This document shows, piece by piece, positions 1 through 8,317 of a stretch of 64,000 nucleotides of DNA (within the stretch, counting starts at the first letter, position 1; each line of letters opens with the position of its first letter). Below the pieces are notes generated by a model, which had not been told where the DNA came from, searched no databases, and saw only the letters and a list, made by a program, of their open reading frames with translations. The DNA comes from Flavobacteriaceae bacterium. Its GTDB lineage: Bacteria > Bacteroidota > Bacteroidia > Flavobacteriales > Flavobacteriaceae. The stretch is from the NCBI GenBank assembly GCA_002723295.1, contig PBNP01000013.1:1-64000 (forward strand), read 5' to 3'. Made by a program: the position numbers and the translations under genes.

Positions 1-138
1 ATCGTTATCTTGATATGTAAAACCCCATATTTTTCCACTATGATTTTCAAAAAAATCCTCACTACTTGAATCATCGTCACCTTTGGAACAAGAGTTTATT
101 AAAGTAAGAAATACTAAAACAAGAAGTAGCTTTTTCAT
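1..138 (-). CDS. Lipoprotein of unknown function (N-terminal 46 residues, cut by window edge)
   Basis: Reading leftward from an ATG at 138, the frame stays open to the window edge. It begins with a Lys-rich, hydrophobic lipoprotein signal (MKKLLLVLVFLTLINSCSK) with the acylated Cys at residue 17. A Gly/Asp/Ser-rich tether follows, then the start of a mature domain (SGKIWGFTYQ). The acidic residues just after the Cys resemble the export signal of surface lipoproteins in Bacteroidota. Only the first 46 residues are visible, so no function can be given. Confidence 0.75.
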   Translation of the reverse strand, partial: MKKLLLVLVFLTLINSCSKGDDDSSSEDFFENHSGKIWGFTYQDND

Positions 139-270
139 AATGTTTGTATTTAAAACTAAAGATAAAAAAAACCCCATAAAGTTAATTAGTGCCATATAAG
201 TGCCAAGAATTTGACTAACTTTATGCAGTAAGTGCTTTTTCAATTGCACGTGTTACATAGGAAACACTAG

Positions 271-344
271 TGGAGAAGATGGGACTCGAACCCACGACCT
301 CTTGACTGCCAGTCAAACGCTCTAGCCAGCTGAGCTACATCCCC
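271..344 (-). tRNA. tRNA-Ala (anticodon GGC)
   Basis: The minus strand folds as a cloverleaf. The acceptor stem starts GGGGATG, the D-arm has AGCTCAGCTGG, the anticodon stem TTTGA/TCAAG closes the loop CTGGCAG with anticodon GGC, and the T-loop carries GGTTCGAGTCC. The discriminator is A and the CCA end is not encoded. One T-T mismatch lies in the acceptor stem. GGC reads Ala codon GCC. Confidence 0.93.
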
Positions 345-350
345 ATTATT

Positions 351-914
351 TTAATCCTTTAAAACAATAGTTGCTATAATTTCTATATCGTCTAAAATCA
401 ATTTATCACCAAGGTTTTGAAAAAATGTTCCAGATCTAAATCTAACGTTATACTTTGATCTATCAAATATCATTTTTGCTTCATATACTAAGTTTGAATT
501 TGGGATAATTTCAAATTGTATAGGATTAGTAATTCCTTTAATTGTTAAGTTCCCATTCAAAGTATATTTGCCATCATTTAATCTCGAAGCATCAGTAGTT
601 TCTAGAGTTGCTTCTGAAAATTTATCAATTGAAAAGAAATCATCAGATCGAAGATGTCCTTCTAGGTTTTGTTTCCCCCTTCCAGATAAATCATCAACAG
701 TAAGAGAAGTCATATCAACTATGAATTGACCTGACTTTAGAATAGATCCATCAAACTCCATTTTTGCATCTAAAAACTTTAAAGAGCCATAATGATACTT
801 GGTTGAAATTTCTTTGCCTGTCCATTTAATTGTGCTTTCTACAATATTTACATCTCTTTGAGAATAAACCGAGAAGCTAAAAAGTAAAGCAAATAATAAT
901 TTAATATGTTTCAT
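351..914 (-). CDS. YceI-family periplasmic protein
   Basis: This is a 187-residue protein with a cleavable signal peptide (residues 1 to about 19, ending SVYSQ) and one YceI domain filling the rest. The hallmarks visible are the early IKWTG strand, SGQFIVDMTSL, the HLRSDDFF segment and NGNLTIKGITNPI before the final strands. YceI proteins are lipocalin-like beta barrels that bind long isoprenoid or amphipathic lipids in the periplasm, and their physiological role varies. Length is normal for the family. The stop lies only 6 bases from the tRNA-Ala gene on the same strand. The ligand cannot be told from sequence. Confidence 0.88.
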   Translation of the reverse strand: MKHIKLLFALLFSFSVYSQRDVNIVESTIKWTGKEISTKYHYGSLKFLDAKMEFDGSILKSGQFIVDMTSLTVDDLSGRGKQNLEGHLRSDDFFSIDKFSEATLETTDASRLNDGKYTLNGNLTIKGITNPIQFEIIPNSNLVYEAKMIFDRSKYNVRFRSGTFFQNLGDKLILDDIEIIATIVLKD

Positions 915-1004
915 AAAAAATAATTTTCAATTATACTTAATTAGTTATGCTTCAAAATTATTCAAAACATTTTAGAGAATATCATTATAATTAAAAATAA
1001 GTGA

Positions 1005-1664
1005 TTATTCGGACTGCTTAATTATTTCTTTATAATGGTATATTTTAAAACCGGGCGTTATTAATTTTGAAATATTAACCATTGATTTTGCAACAAGACT
1101 TGCTTTAATAGGCCTGTATGTAGATGGCATAAAAAATGAAAAAAAAGGCATTATTAGCTGAGCTATTCTCTCACCAAAACGTAATTCTTTTCTTTTTCCT
1201 AATAATAATGATGGCCTGAAAATAGACGTAGAAAATAAATTTAAATTTAATATCGAACTTTCAATTTCTCCCTTTAATTGCAAATAGAAATTGTTGCTTT
1301 TAATATTTGCGCCTGAGGAAGAAACAAAGGAAAAGTTTTTTACATTATTTTCCTTACATGCTTTGGCAATATTATTCAAAATATCATAATCTATTTTTTT
1401 ATATTCTTTTTTATTTCCATTTACTTTAGATTGTGTGGTTCCAATAGAGGCAAAAACAACATCAGAGTTTTCAACGGTTTTTGAAAAAGAATTAATATTT
1501 GAAAAATCAATAATTTTATTTTCTATTTTTTTATTGATTACAGAAAAAGGCTTTCTTGTAATAACTTTTATTTTATTAATATCATTATCAGCAATCAAGA
1601 CATCTAATAAAAAACCCCCAATTAATCCTGTTGCTCCAAAAAGCGTTACTTCTTTTACTTTCAT
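1005..1664 (-). CDS. NAD(P)-binding Rossmann-fold oxidoreductase, HTATIP2/TIP30-like
   Basis: This 219-residue cytosolic protein has the dinucleotide-binding glycine motif GATGLIG at residues 10-16, followed by strands and helices of an atypical short-chain dehydrogenase. The segments DVVFASIGTTQSK, FSFVSSSGAN and SIFRPSLLLGKR match the HTATIP2/YwnB-like branch, where the Tyr-xxx-Lys catalytic pair is degenerate. It is a single domain of usual length with no export signal. The substrate is unknown. It could be a nucleotide-sugar or quinone reductase or only a nucleotide-binding regulator. It is probably co-oriented with, but not tightly coupled to, the esterase upstream. Confidence 0.8.
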   Translation of the reverse strand: MKVKEVTLFGATGLIGGFLLDVLIADNDINKIKVITRKPFSVINKKIENKIIDFSNINSFSKTVENSDVVFASIGTTQSKVNGNKKEYKKIDYDILNNIAKACKENNVKNFSFVSSSGANIKSNNFYLQLKGEIESSILNLNLFSTSIFRPSLLLGKRKELRFGERIAQLIMPFFSFFMPSTYRPIKASLVAKSMVNISKLITPGFKIYHYKEIIKQSE

Positions 1665-1681
1665 TTAATTAAAGGCAAAAA

Positions 1682-2620
1682 TTATTGAAGCATTCGAATT
1701 ATAAATTCTTCTGGTAATTCTTGATATGCTCCAGAGAAATCAAGACCAACTTCTATTGCTTTATTTCTAAGATAGTCCCCATGTAAAAAGCTATGATAAA
1801 GAACATCAAAATCTATTTCACCATCAGAAGTAATTAATTCTTTTCCTGCTTGGTTATATACATAAAAGGGAGGGTCTTCAGGGTCCATTTGAGATCTATA
1901 GTCTAAAAGTTGTCTTTGTTCTTCTGAAGGATTGCCACCGTAGAAAGAAATAAAGATTTGATTTAGCTCTGGATAACTTTCACGCATTTCATCAATAAAA
2001 AAGCCATTAAAAACATTTTCCCACTCATAAAGGTCATAAGTGCTTTGAGCCTCAAGAGTCATTATACCTTGAATTTGATTGTTACTGACTTCACGGAATC
2101 CGTTCCAAAAAGATATTCCAGCTCCAGCAGATGCACCGGCTAAAACAATTTTGTTTTGTGGAACTTTAAGAATGGATAAATGCTGAGTAATAAAAGAAAT
2201 TACATCAGCTCCATCATTTAAAGCTGAAATCACTCCTTGGGATCCTTCGGTTTGAAGAAATGTATAGTTGGCGCTTACTATAGCTATATTTTCTTCCAAA
2301 ACAGCACTTATAGTTGATTGAAAATATTCATTAAAAAGTTGATTTTTATCACCAACAACAAATGCCCCGCCATGAAAGAAAATAACTAAACCATCAACAG
2401 CATTTTCATTAGGAAGTAGTATGTCAAGAGTATTTCTATCATTAGCACCATAAGAAATATCTTGGAAAAAAAAACCTTTATGATTAGAAGGAGGTATTAT
2501 AGCTCGAACCTGAAAAATATTTTCTAATTGATTTATACGGTTTTCAATTAATGACCCATTATTATCTTTATTACAAGCGTATAAAAATAAAAACATTAAA
2601 CTCACTAGGCCATTCCTCAT
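1682..2620 (-). CDS. Lipoprotein alpha/beta hydrolase (esterase)
   Basis: This is a 312-residue protein with a lipoprotein signal whose acylated Cys is residue 16 (LFLYACNK). The hydrolase core shows the oxyanion-hole motif HGG at residues 83-85 and the nucleophile elbow GASAG with Ser164. A His in YHSFLHGDY near the C-terminus is the likely catalytic histidine. This layout fits the BD-FAE/carboxylesterase group of alpha/beta hydrolases. It is predicted to be anchored to the outer membrane or periplasmic face and to cleave esters; the substrate is not known. It ends 17 bases before the Rossmann oxidoreductase gene on the same strand, so the two may be co-transcribed. Confidence 0.85.
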   Translation of the reverse strand: MRNGLVSLMFLFLYACNKDNNGSLIENRINQLENIFQVRAIIPPSNHKGFFFQDISYGANDRNTLDILLPNENAVDGLVIFFHGGAFVVGDKNQLFNEYFQSTISAVLEENIAIVSANYTFLQTEGSQGVISALNDGADVISFITQHLSILKVPQNKIVLAGASAGAGISFWNGFREVSNNQIQGIMTLEAQSTYDLYEWENVFNGFFIDEMRESYPELNQIFISFYGGNPSEEQRQLLDYRSQMDPEDPPFYVYNQAGKELITSDGEIDFDVLYHSFLHGDYLRNKAIEVGLDFSGAYQELPEEFIIRMLQ

Positions 2621-2666
2621 AATTGAAAATAGAAATTTTATAGAATGAAAGATTTAATTTCCATAA

Positions 2667-3083
2667 TTATTTTTCCATTACAATTTTTCCTATACTTAGA
2701 AGATATATTACAATAAGAGGTAATATTGATAAAATTACATGATACCAAAATGTTATTTCAGGGGCTGGAGATATCCCCGGCTCTAGAAAACCAGTAATGT
2801 TTATTAAACTTAAACAAGCTAGAATTTTAATTCTTGCCTCTCTAACAGATGGACTATCATATGGAGCTTTTTTGGGAATACACATTATGGCTTGACAAAG
2901 CCACATAAATGCTACAAATAATTGATATTTCTCACCTCCACCCATATATCCTCCAAATTCAACAACAAAAACTAGAATACCGTATAACATATATCCGGTA
3001 AGGAAAATTTCTCTATGTTTTTTAGCTAGACCTATTATTGAAATAAGGACAAAAATTCCAGCAGGTATAATTGCAGGGTTCAT
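2667..3083 (-). CDS. Small multi-pass membrane protein
   Basis: This 138-residue protein has about four hydrophobic segments: residues about 3-20, 28-48, 55-70 and 108-133. A charged loop (KKAPYDSPSVREARIK) lies between the third and fourth. I do not recognise a family. It lies 46 bases upstream of the esterase gene on the same strand and is divergent from the M3 peptidase gene, sharing a 99-base promoter region with it. Confidence 0.7.
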   Translation of the reverse strand: MNPAIIPAGIFVLISIIGLAKKHREIFLTGYMLYGILVFVVEFGGYMGGGEKYQLFVAFMWLCQAIMCIPKKAPYDSPSVREARIKILACLSLINITGFLEPGISPAPEITFWYHVILSILPLIVIYLLSIGKIVMEK

Positions 3084-3116
3084 TTTATGTTTTTTATAAT
3101 TAATTATTCAAATATA

Positions 3117-3136
3117 TAAATACTTACGAGTATTTA
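3117..3136. repeat. Short perfect inverted repeat between divergent genes
   Basis: TAAATACT, then TACG, then AGTATTTA: 8-bp perfect arms with a 4-base loop. It sits midway between the divergent starts at 3083 (minus) and 3183 (plus). It could be an operator for a dimeric regulator. There is no T-run, so it is not a good terminator. Confidence 0.45.
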
Positions 3137-3182
3137 AATCTAAACTTGATTTTTCTATCTTGCAAGTTCATTTTTATATAAT

Positions 3183-5306
3183 ATGGAAAAAATAGCCTTT
3201 TCAATAATTTCTTTTGCAACGATTACCCTTTTTTTTATAAGCCTTGGGTGTAATAACAATAAATCATCTAATTTGAATCCACTTCTTAATGATTGGGTGG
3301 GGCCTTATGGTGGTATCCCTAGCTTTGACTTAATGGAAGAAAGGCATATAATGGAAGCTATGGAAGAAGGAATATCAAGACATTTGGATGAAATAAATGA
3401 AATTGCAAACAACCCAAATCCAGCAACTTTTGAAAATACGGTTGTTGAAATGGAAAGATCAGGGGATTTATTAAATAGAGTATATGCTTACTATGGTATT
3501 TTTGGATCAAACCGTTCTACTCCAGAATTTCAAAAAATTGAAATTGAATTAGCGCCTAAGCTTTCAGAATATTCTTCTAAAATATATCAAAATGAAGAAT
3601 TATTTCAGCGTATAAAAATTGTTTATGAAAGTTCTCAAAAAGACCCATTGGATTCTGAAGCTCAAAGATTAACAATGTTACTTTATAAGCAATTTGAAAT
3701 GGGAGGAGCTGAATTAGATAAAGAAAAAAAAGCTCGGTATGCAGAAATTAATTCTGAGCTATCAAAACTTTACACTACATTTTCAAATAATGTTTTACAT
3801 GATGAAGAAAATTACAACACATTTATAGATGAAACCCAATTAGGTGGATTGCCAGATGCTTTTATAAATTCAGCAGCTCAAATTGCTAGTAATCTTGGCA
3901 AGGAGGGATATTATGCGATAACAAACACTCGTTCATCTATGGATCCTTTTTTGACTTTTTCCAATGAACGTGAAATTCGAGAAAAGGTCTGGAAAAACTA
4001 TTATTCACGAGGAGATAATAATGATCAATATGATAACAAAAAGATAATTGCAGAAATTCTTAAACTAAGAAGAGAAAGAGTTAATTTACTAGGTAATGCA
4101 AATTATGCTGAATGGCGATTACAAAATCGTATGGCAAAAAAACCTGAAAATGCCATGGATTTAATGGAAGCTGTTTGGCCTTCTGCAGTTGATAGAGTTA
4201 CCAAGGAGGTGGCGGATATGCAAACTTTGGCTTCAAATGATAATATTGTAGTTGCTCCTTGGGACTATAGATATTATGCGGAAAAAGTACGTAAAAAACA
4301 ATATGATTTAGACTCTGATCAAGTTAGGCAATATCTCCAATTAGACAAACTTAGAGAGGCTATGTTTTATGTAGCTGGTCGTATATTTAACTTTAAATTT
4401 ATTTCTGTCACTGACAATAAAGTTCCTGTTTTTCATGATGATGTTAAAGTTTGGGAAGTGGTAGATCAGGAAACAGATAAATTTATAGGACTTTGGTATT
4501 TGGACCCTTTTGCTAGACCTGGTAAACGATCAGGAGCCTGGGCAACTACTTATAGAAGCTATAGTAGTTTTGATGGACAAAAGACAGTTTTGGGTTCAAA
4601 TAACTCAAATTTTATTAAACCTCCTAAGGGAGAAGCCTTATTAATTTCTTGGGATGATGCCGTAACACTGTTTCATGAGTTTGGTCACGCGTTACATTAT
4701 TTTTCATCTAATGTTAAATACCCTTCATCAAATGGAGCGGTTTGGGATTCTGTTGAATTTCAATCCCAGTTATTGGAACGTTGGCTGTATACAGATGAAG
4801 TTATAAATCAATATTTAATTCATCATGAAACGGGTCAAGCAATACCTGAAAGTTTAGTGGAAAAAATAAAAAAAGCTGCAACATTTAATCAAGGCTTTGC
4901 AACAACAGAATATTTAGCTTCAGCATTAATTGACATGAAAATTCATTTAGCAGATCCCGATGGCCTTGATGTTGAAGAATTTGAAAAAAACACTCTGATA
5001 GAACTAGGAATGCCTAAAGAACTTGTTATGCGACATAGAACTCCACATTTTGGGCATGTTTTTTCAGGAGAAGGCTATGCTACGAATTACTATGGATATA
5101 TGTGGGCTGAGGTTCTTACAGCTGATGCAGCTGAGGCTTTTTTTGAAGCTCCTGGAGGTTTTTATGATGAAGAATTAGCTGATAAGTTGGTCAAATATCT
5201 TTTTGCTTCTCAAAACACTATGGACCCGGCGGAAGCATATATAAAATTTCGTGGACGAAAAGCAAATATTGAAGCATTGATGAGGGATAGAGGCTTCATA
5301 AAGTAA
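3183..5306 (+). CDS. M3-family zinc metallopeptidase (peptidyl-dipeptidase Dcp-like), lipoprotein
   Basis: This is a 707-residue protein with a lipoprotein signal (FISLGCNN, Cys23). The thermolysin-like zinc motif HEFGH is at residues 498-502, followed about 30 residues later by a conserved Glu in DSVEFQSQLLE that would be the third ligand. The C-terminal segment GHVFSGEGYATNYYGYMWAEVL is the M3 substrate-clamping region. Peptidyl-dipeptidases remove C-terminal dipeptides from oligopeptides. The lipoprotein signal places it in the cell envelope, suggesting processing of imported peptides. Full length for the family. The next gene starts 7 bases downstream and encodes another envelope amidohydrolase, so the pair is likely one operon. 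Confidence 0.93.
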   Translation: MEKIAFSIISFATITLFFISLGCNNNKSSNLNPLLNDWVGPYGGIPSFDLMEERHIMEAMEEGISRHLDEINEIANNPNPATFENTVVEMERSGDLLNRVYAYYGIFGSNRSTPEFQKIEIELAPKLSEYSSKIYQNEELFQRIKIVYESSQKDPLDSEAQRLTMLLYKQFEMGGAELDKEKKARYAEINSELSKLYTTFSNNVLHDEENYNTFIDETQLGGLPDAFINSAAQIASNLGKEGYYAITNTRSSMDPFLTFSNEREIREKVWKNYYSRGDNNDQYDNKKIIAEILKLRRERVNLLGNANYAEWRLQNRMAKKPENAMDLMEAVWPSAVDRVTKEVADMQTLASNDNIVVAPWDYRYYAEKVRKKQYDLDSDQVRQYLQLDKLREAMFYVAGRIFNFKFISVTDNKVPVFHDDVKVWEVVDQETDKFIGLWYLDPFARPGKRSGAWATTYRSYSSFDGQKTVLGSNNSNFIKPPKGEALLISWDDAVTLFHEFGHALHYFSSNVKYPSSNGAVWDSVEFQSQLLERWLYTDEVINQYLIHHETGQAIPESLVEKIKKAATFNQGFATTEYLASALIDMKIHLADPDGLDVEEFEKNTLIELGMPKELVMRHRTPHFGHVFSGEGYATNYYGYMWAEVLTADAAEAFFEAPGGFYDEELADKLVKYLFASQNTMDPAEAYIKFRGRKANIEALMRDRGFIK

Positions 5307-5313
5307 TAAATTG

Positions 5314-6879
5314 ATGAAGAACAAAATATTTCTTTTATTCCTAATTATAATATCCGCTTGTAATCAACATTCTCAGTATGATATAATTATCTCTCAAGGG
5401 AACGTTTATGATGGATCAGGAAATAGCCCCTCAATATTAGATATAGGAATAATTGGCTCCAATATTGTTGAAATTGGAAATTTAAATAATGCTTATGCAA
5501 AAAGAGTAATTGACGCCAAACAATTATCTGTTTCTCCTGGATTTATTGATGTTCATGCTCATCTTGATCCAATAATGAAACTATCATATTGTGAAAGCCA
5601 TCTTAGACAGGGGGTAACTACTAGCATTGGCGGACCTGATGGCAGTAGCCCCTGGACTTTAGGAAAATATTTGGATTCTTTGGCGCAAATTGGCATTGGA
5701 ATGAATGTTGGATATTTAATTGGGCATAATACAGTTAGAAAAAATATTATGGCTCTAGAAAATAGAGCCCCCACACCAGAAGAACTAAGTAAAATGAAAT
5801 CTCAAATCTCTCAGGGAATGAAAGAAGGGGCTTTTGGCATTTCTACAGGACTAAAATATTTACCTGGAAACTTCTCTAAAATTGATGAAGTTATATCATT
5901 ATCTAAAGTTGCCTCTGATCAAGGAGGGGTATACACTTCTCACCTTAGAGATGAGGGATTAGAAGTTCTGTCTTCTGTTCGTGAAGCAATAGAAATATCT
6001 AAAAAAGCTGAAATGCCTGTTGTTTTAACACATCACAAGGTGATTGGTAAACCAATGTGGGGAGAAAGTGCTAAAACACTTGCTTTGGTTGATTCTGCAA
6101 GAGCATCAGGGTTGGATATTTTAATAGATCAATATCCTTATAACGCAAGTTACACAGGAATATCTGTATTGATTCCTACTTGGGCAAGAGCCGGAGGAAA
6201 TAAAGAATTTGCCAAAAGAGTATCAAATCCTATCCTAAAAGACAGTATTAAAAAAGGAATAATATTTAATATTTTAAATGATAGAGGTGGAAATGATCTA
6301 TCAAGAGTTCAGTTTGCAAAGGTTAATTGGATGCCTGAACTTGAAGGAAAAACATTAAAAGATTGGTCTGAAATAAAAGGGTTGGAGTCAACAATTGAGA
6401 ATGGGGCTGAACTTGTAATCGAAGCGCAATTAAATGGAGGGGCTTCCTGTGTGTTTTTTGCAATGGATGAAAAAGACGTTGAAAATATTATGAAACATCC
6501 CAAAACAATGATTGCATCAGACGGCAGACTTGTTAAACCAGGTCAGGGACATCCACACCCTAGGTGGTATGGAACTTTTCCAAGAGTTCTTGGGCATTAT
6601 GTAAGAGAAAAAAAGATACTTAGTTTATCTGAAGCTATTTATAAGATGACCCTTTTACCTGCAAAAACAATGGGGCTAAAAAATAGAGGTGAGATTAAAG
6701 TAGGTATGAAAGCTGATCTCGCTATTTTTGATGCAGACAAAATTATAGATAAATCAACCTTTAATAGCCCTCACCAATATCCTGAAGGAATTTACTTTGT
6801 AATTGTTAATGGTCAAATAGCAATAGACAATAATCAATTCATGAACATAAAATCTGGTGAAGTTTTAAGGTATAATTAA
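5314..6879 (+). CDS. N-acyl-D-amino-acid deacylase (D-aminoacylase family amidohydrolase), lipoprotein
   Basis: I take the ATG at 5314, since the in-frame TTG just before it adds one residue only. This gives 521 residues with a lipoprotein signal (IIISACNQ). Amidohydrolase features are visible: the metal motif HAH in GFIDVHAHLDP, the SHLRDEG metal-ligand segment, THHKVIG, the DQYPYNAS segment typical of D-aminoacylases, and the late ASDGRL and GHPHPRWYGTFPRVLG segments. A final KADLAIFDAD strand belongs to the composite beta domain. Family members hydrolyse N-acyl-D-amino acids or related D-peptides. An envelope location next to a peptidyl-dipeptidase suggests scavenging of peptides or cell-wall-derived D-amino acids. 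The exact acyl or amino-acid preference is unknown. Confidence 0.9.
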   Translation: MKNKIFLLFLIIISACNQHSQYDIIISQGNVYDGSGNSPSILDIGIIGSNIVEIGNLNNAYAKRVIDAKQLSVSPGFIDVHAHLDPIMKLSYCESHLRQGVTTSIGGPDGSSPWTLGKYLDSLAQIGIGMNVGYLIGHNTVRKNIMALENRAPTPEELSKMKSQISQGMKEGAFGISTGLKYLPGNFSKIDEVISLSKVASDQGGVYTSHLRDEGLEVLSSVREAIEISKKAEMPVVLTHHKVIGKPMWGESAKTLALVDSARASGLDILIDQYPYNASYTGISVLIPTWARAGGNKEFAKRVSNPILKDSIKKGIIFNILNDRGGNDLSRVQFAKVNWMPELEGKTLKDWSEIKGLESTIENGAELVIEAQLNGGASCVFFAMDEKDVENIMKHPKTMIASDGRLVKPGQGHPHPRWYGTFPRVLGHYVREKKILSLSEAIYKMTLLPAKTMGLKNRGEIKVGMKADLAIFDADKIIDKSTFNSPHQYPEGIYFVIVNGQIAIDNNQFMNIKSGEVLRYN

Positions 6880-6915
6880 GAATACAGGTTTTATTTAAAT
6901 TTAATCTAAATAAAA

Positions 6916-6946
6916 TTTGGATATTTCCCTTTTCATATTAATTTTG
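6916..6946 (+). promoter_or_regulatory. Bacteroidota-type promoter for the DUF4856/imelysin/TonB operon
   Basis: TTTG at 6916-6919, a 19-base spacer, then TAATTTTG at 6939-6946. This is a perfect match to the Bacteroidota -33/-7 consensus (TTTG and TAnnTTTG). The start codon of the DUF4856 gene is 44 bases downstream. A 9-bp inverted repeat (6889-6897 with 6907-6915) abuts the -33 element and could be a terminator-like or operator structure. Confidence 0.75.
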
Positions 6947-6989
6947 CGTTAATTTAATTTAGATTAATTATAAATAACACAAAATAAAA

Positions 6990-8252
6990 ATGAAACACTT
7001 ATTAAAAACACTTTTATTTCTTTTCGTTCTATCTGCTTGCGAAAAGGACCCAGAAACAATATATGTAGATGTTCCTGGACCAACGGTTACAGTTGAAGTT
7101 CCTGTAGAAACAATAGTTGAGGTGCCTGTAACTACAACTGTTACTGTTACAATAGATGATCCGGTGCCTCCACTTGAATACTATTTTACTCGAAATGGAG
7201 TATCTACTGTCTATTATACAGGCCAAACCTTAAGACTTAATCAACATGACGCTTTAAAAAGTGCAATGAATGACACTTCATTTACTAATGAACAAATATC
7301 AAACATGTTTGATAATGGTCAAGGTTTTTCAGATGCTTCTCTCAATAGTTCTAAAAATGTTGGAGGTAAGACTGGGGTAAATAGCGCCTATTCAGCAACT
7401 AACAAAGCTAAATTTGATGCATGGATTACCGAAGCAACTAATGTTGTTTTTCCTGCTGTAATTGCAAATACTGACGCTGTTGCTGGAACACCTGGCATAA
7501 TATCAGATGCTGGTGGAGGATCAAGAACTGGAACCAAAGTTAATGCCAAAGGGCATGAAATGAATCAAATTTTTAGTAAAGCATTAATTGGTGCATTTAA
7601 TCTAGATCAAATAATTAATGATGGTGGATATATTTCTAACCCAAAGCTTGATCCAGTAAAAGATGATAATGACAATGGAGTTATGTATTATACTAATACT
7701 GATGCTGGTGCTGTTGAGGCCAATATTACTAAAATGGAACATTACTGGGATGAAGGATTTGGCTATTTATATGGACAAGATGACCCCTATAACCCTGTAT
7801 TAGGCGTGGGAGGATTATTAAATGATTATTTAGGATCTGTTGAATCTAGTAATGAACCAGGAATTGCTCAAAAAATTTATGATGCCTTTACACTTGGAAG
7901 AGCAGCTATAGTTGCCAAAGATTATGAATTACGTGATCAACAAGCGGCAATAATAAAAGTTGAATTATCTAAAGTTATCGGTTATAAGACAGCTTATTAT
8001 TTAAGAAGTGCTGGGGATCATATAACTGCAGGAAACATGGCTTCAGCTTTTCATTCTCTTTCTGAAGGTTATGGATATGTATTTAGTATGCAATATACCC
8101 AGAAAGAAGATGGGTCACCATATATGACATATGATGAGGTTAATACAATGCTGGAAGCTCTTGATGCAGGGAATGGGTTTTGGGATAGAACTGAAGCTGA
8201 GTTAGACACTATGGCTGATCAGGTAGATGCCTCTTCAGGACTTGGACAGTAA
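6990..8252 (+). CDS. DUF4856-like lipoprotein
   Basis: This is a 420-residue lipoprotein (FLFVLSACEK, Cys17). After the Cys comes a Val/Thr/Pro/Glu-rich tether of about 45 residues (residues 25-62), then a largely helical domain. That domain includes the TNEQISNMFDNGQGF segment, GHEMNQIFSKALIGAF and KMEHYWDEGFGYLYG, which I recognise as DUF4856. The family is known mainly from Bacteroidota lipoproteins and has no assigned biochemistry. It is the first gene after a strong promoter and precedes an imelysin-like gene, a FecA-like receptor and two membrane/thiol genes. This suggests an envelope role in metal or metal-chelate capture. A strong palindrome separates it from the next gene, which may make it the most highly expressed member. 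Confidence 0.82.
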   Translation: MKHLLKTLLFLFVLSACEKDPETIYVDVPGPTVTVEVPVETIVEVPVTTTVTVTIDDPVPPLEYYFTRNGVSTVYYTGQTLRLNQHDALKSAMNDTSFTNEQISNMFDNGQGFSDASLNSSKNVGGKTGVNSAYSATNKAKFDAWITEATNVVFPAVIANTDAVAGTPGIISDAGGGSRTGTKVNAKGHEMNQIFSKALIGAFNLDQIINDGGYISNPKLDPVKDDNDNGVMYYTNTDAGAVEANITKMEHYWDEGFGYLYGQDDPYNPVLGVGGLLNDYLGSVESSNEPGIAQKIYDAFTLGRAAIVAKDYELRDQQAAIIKVELSKVIGYKTAYYLRSAGDHITAGNMASAFHSLSEGYGYVFSMQYTQKEDGSPYMTYDEVNTMLEALDAGNGFWDRTEAELDTMADQVDASSGLGQ

Positions 8253-8268
8253 AATAATATATCATCAA

Positions 8269-8308
8269 AAAACAAAACTAATTGTCTTAAGACAATTAGT
8301 TTTGTTTT
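8269..8308. terminator. 40-bp perfect palindrome: terminator or intra-operon attenuator
   Basis: The arms 8269-8288 and 8289-8308 are exact reverse complements around a central CTTAAG, with A-run and T-run ends (AAAACAAAACTAATTGTC on the left arm). It starts 17 bases after the DUF4856 stop and ends 9 bases before the imelysin start. As RNA it would form a rod-like hairpin with a U-run, typical of a partial terminator within an operon. Confidence 0.8.
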
Positions 8309-8317
8309 AAACATATC

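Noticed and set aside
271..344. tRNA-Gly reading of the tRNA at 271-344
   Set aside because: The plus strand shows TGCC in the anticodon region, but the cloverleaf forms only on the minus strand, where the 7-base loop gives GGC (Ala).
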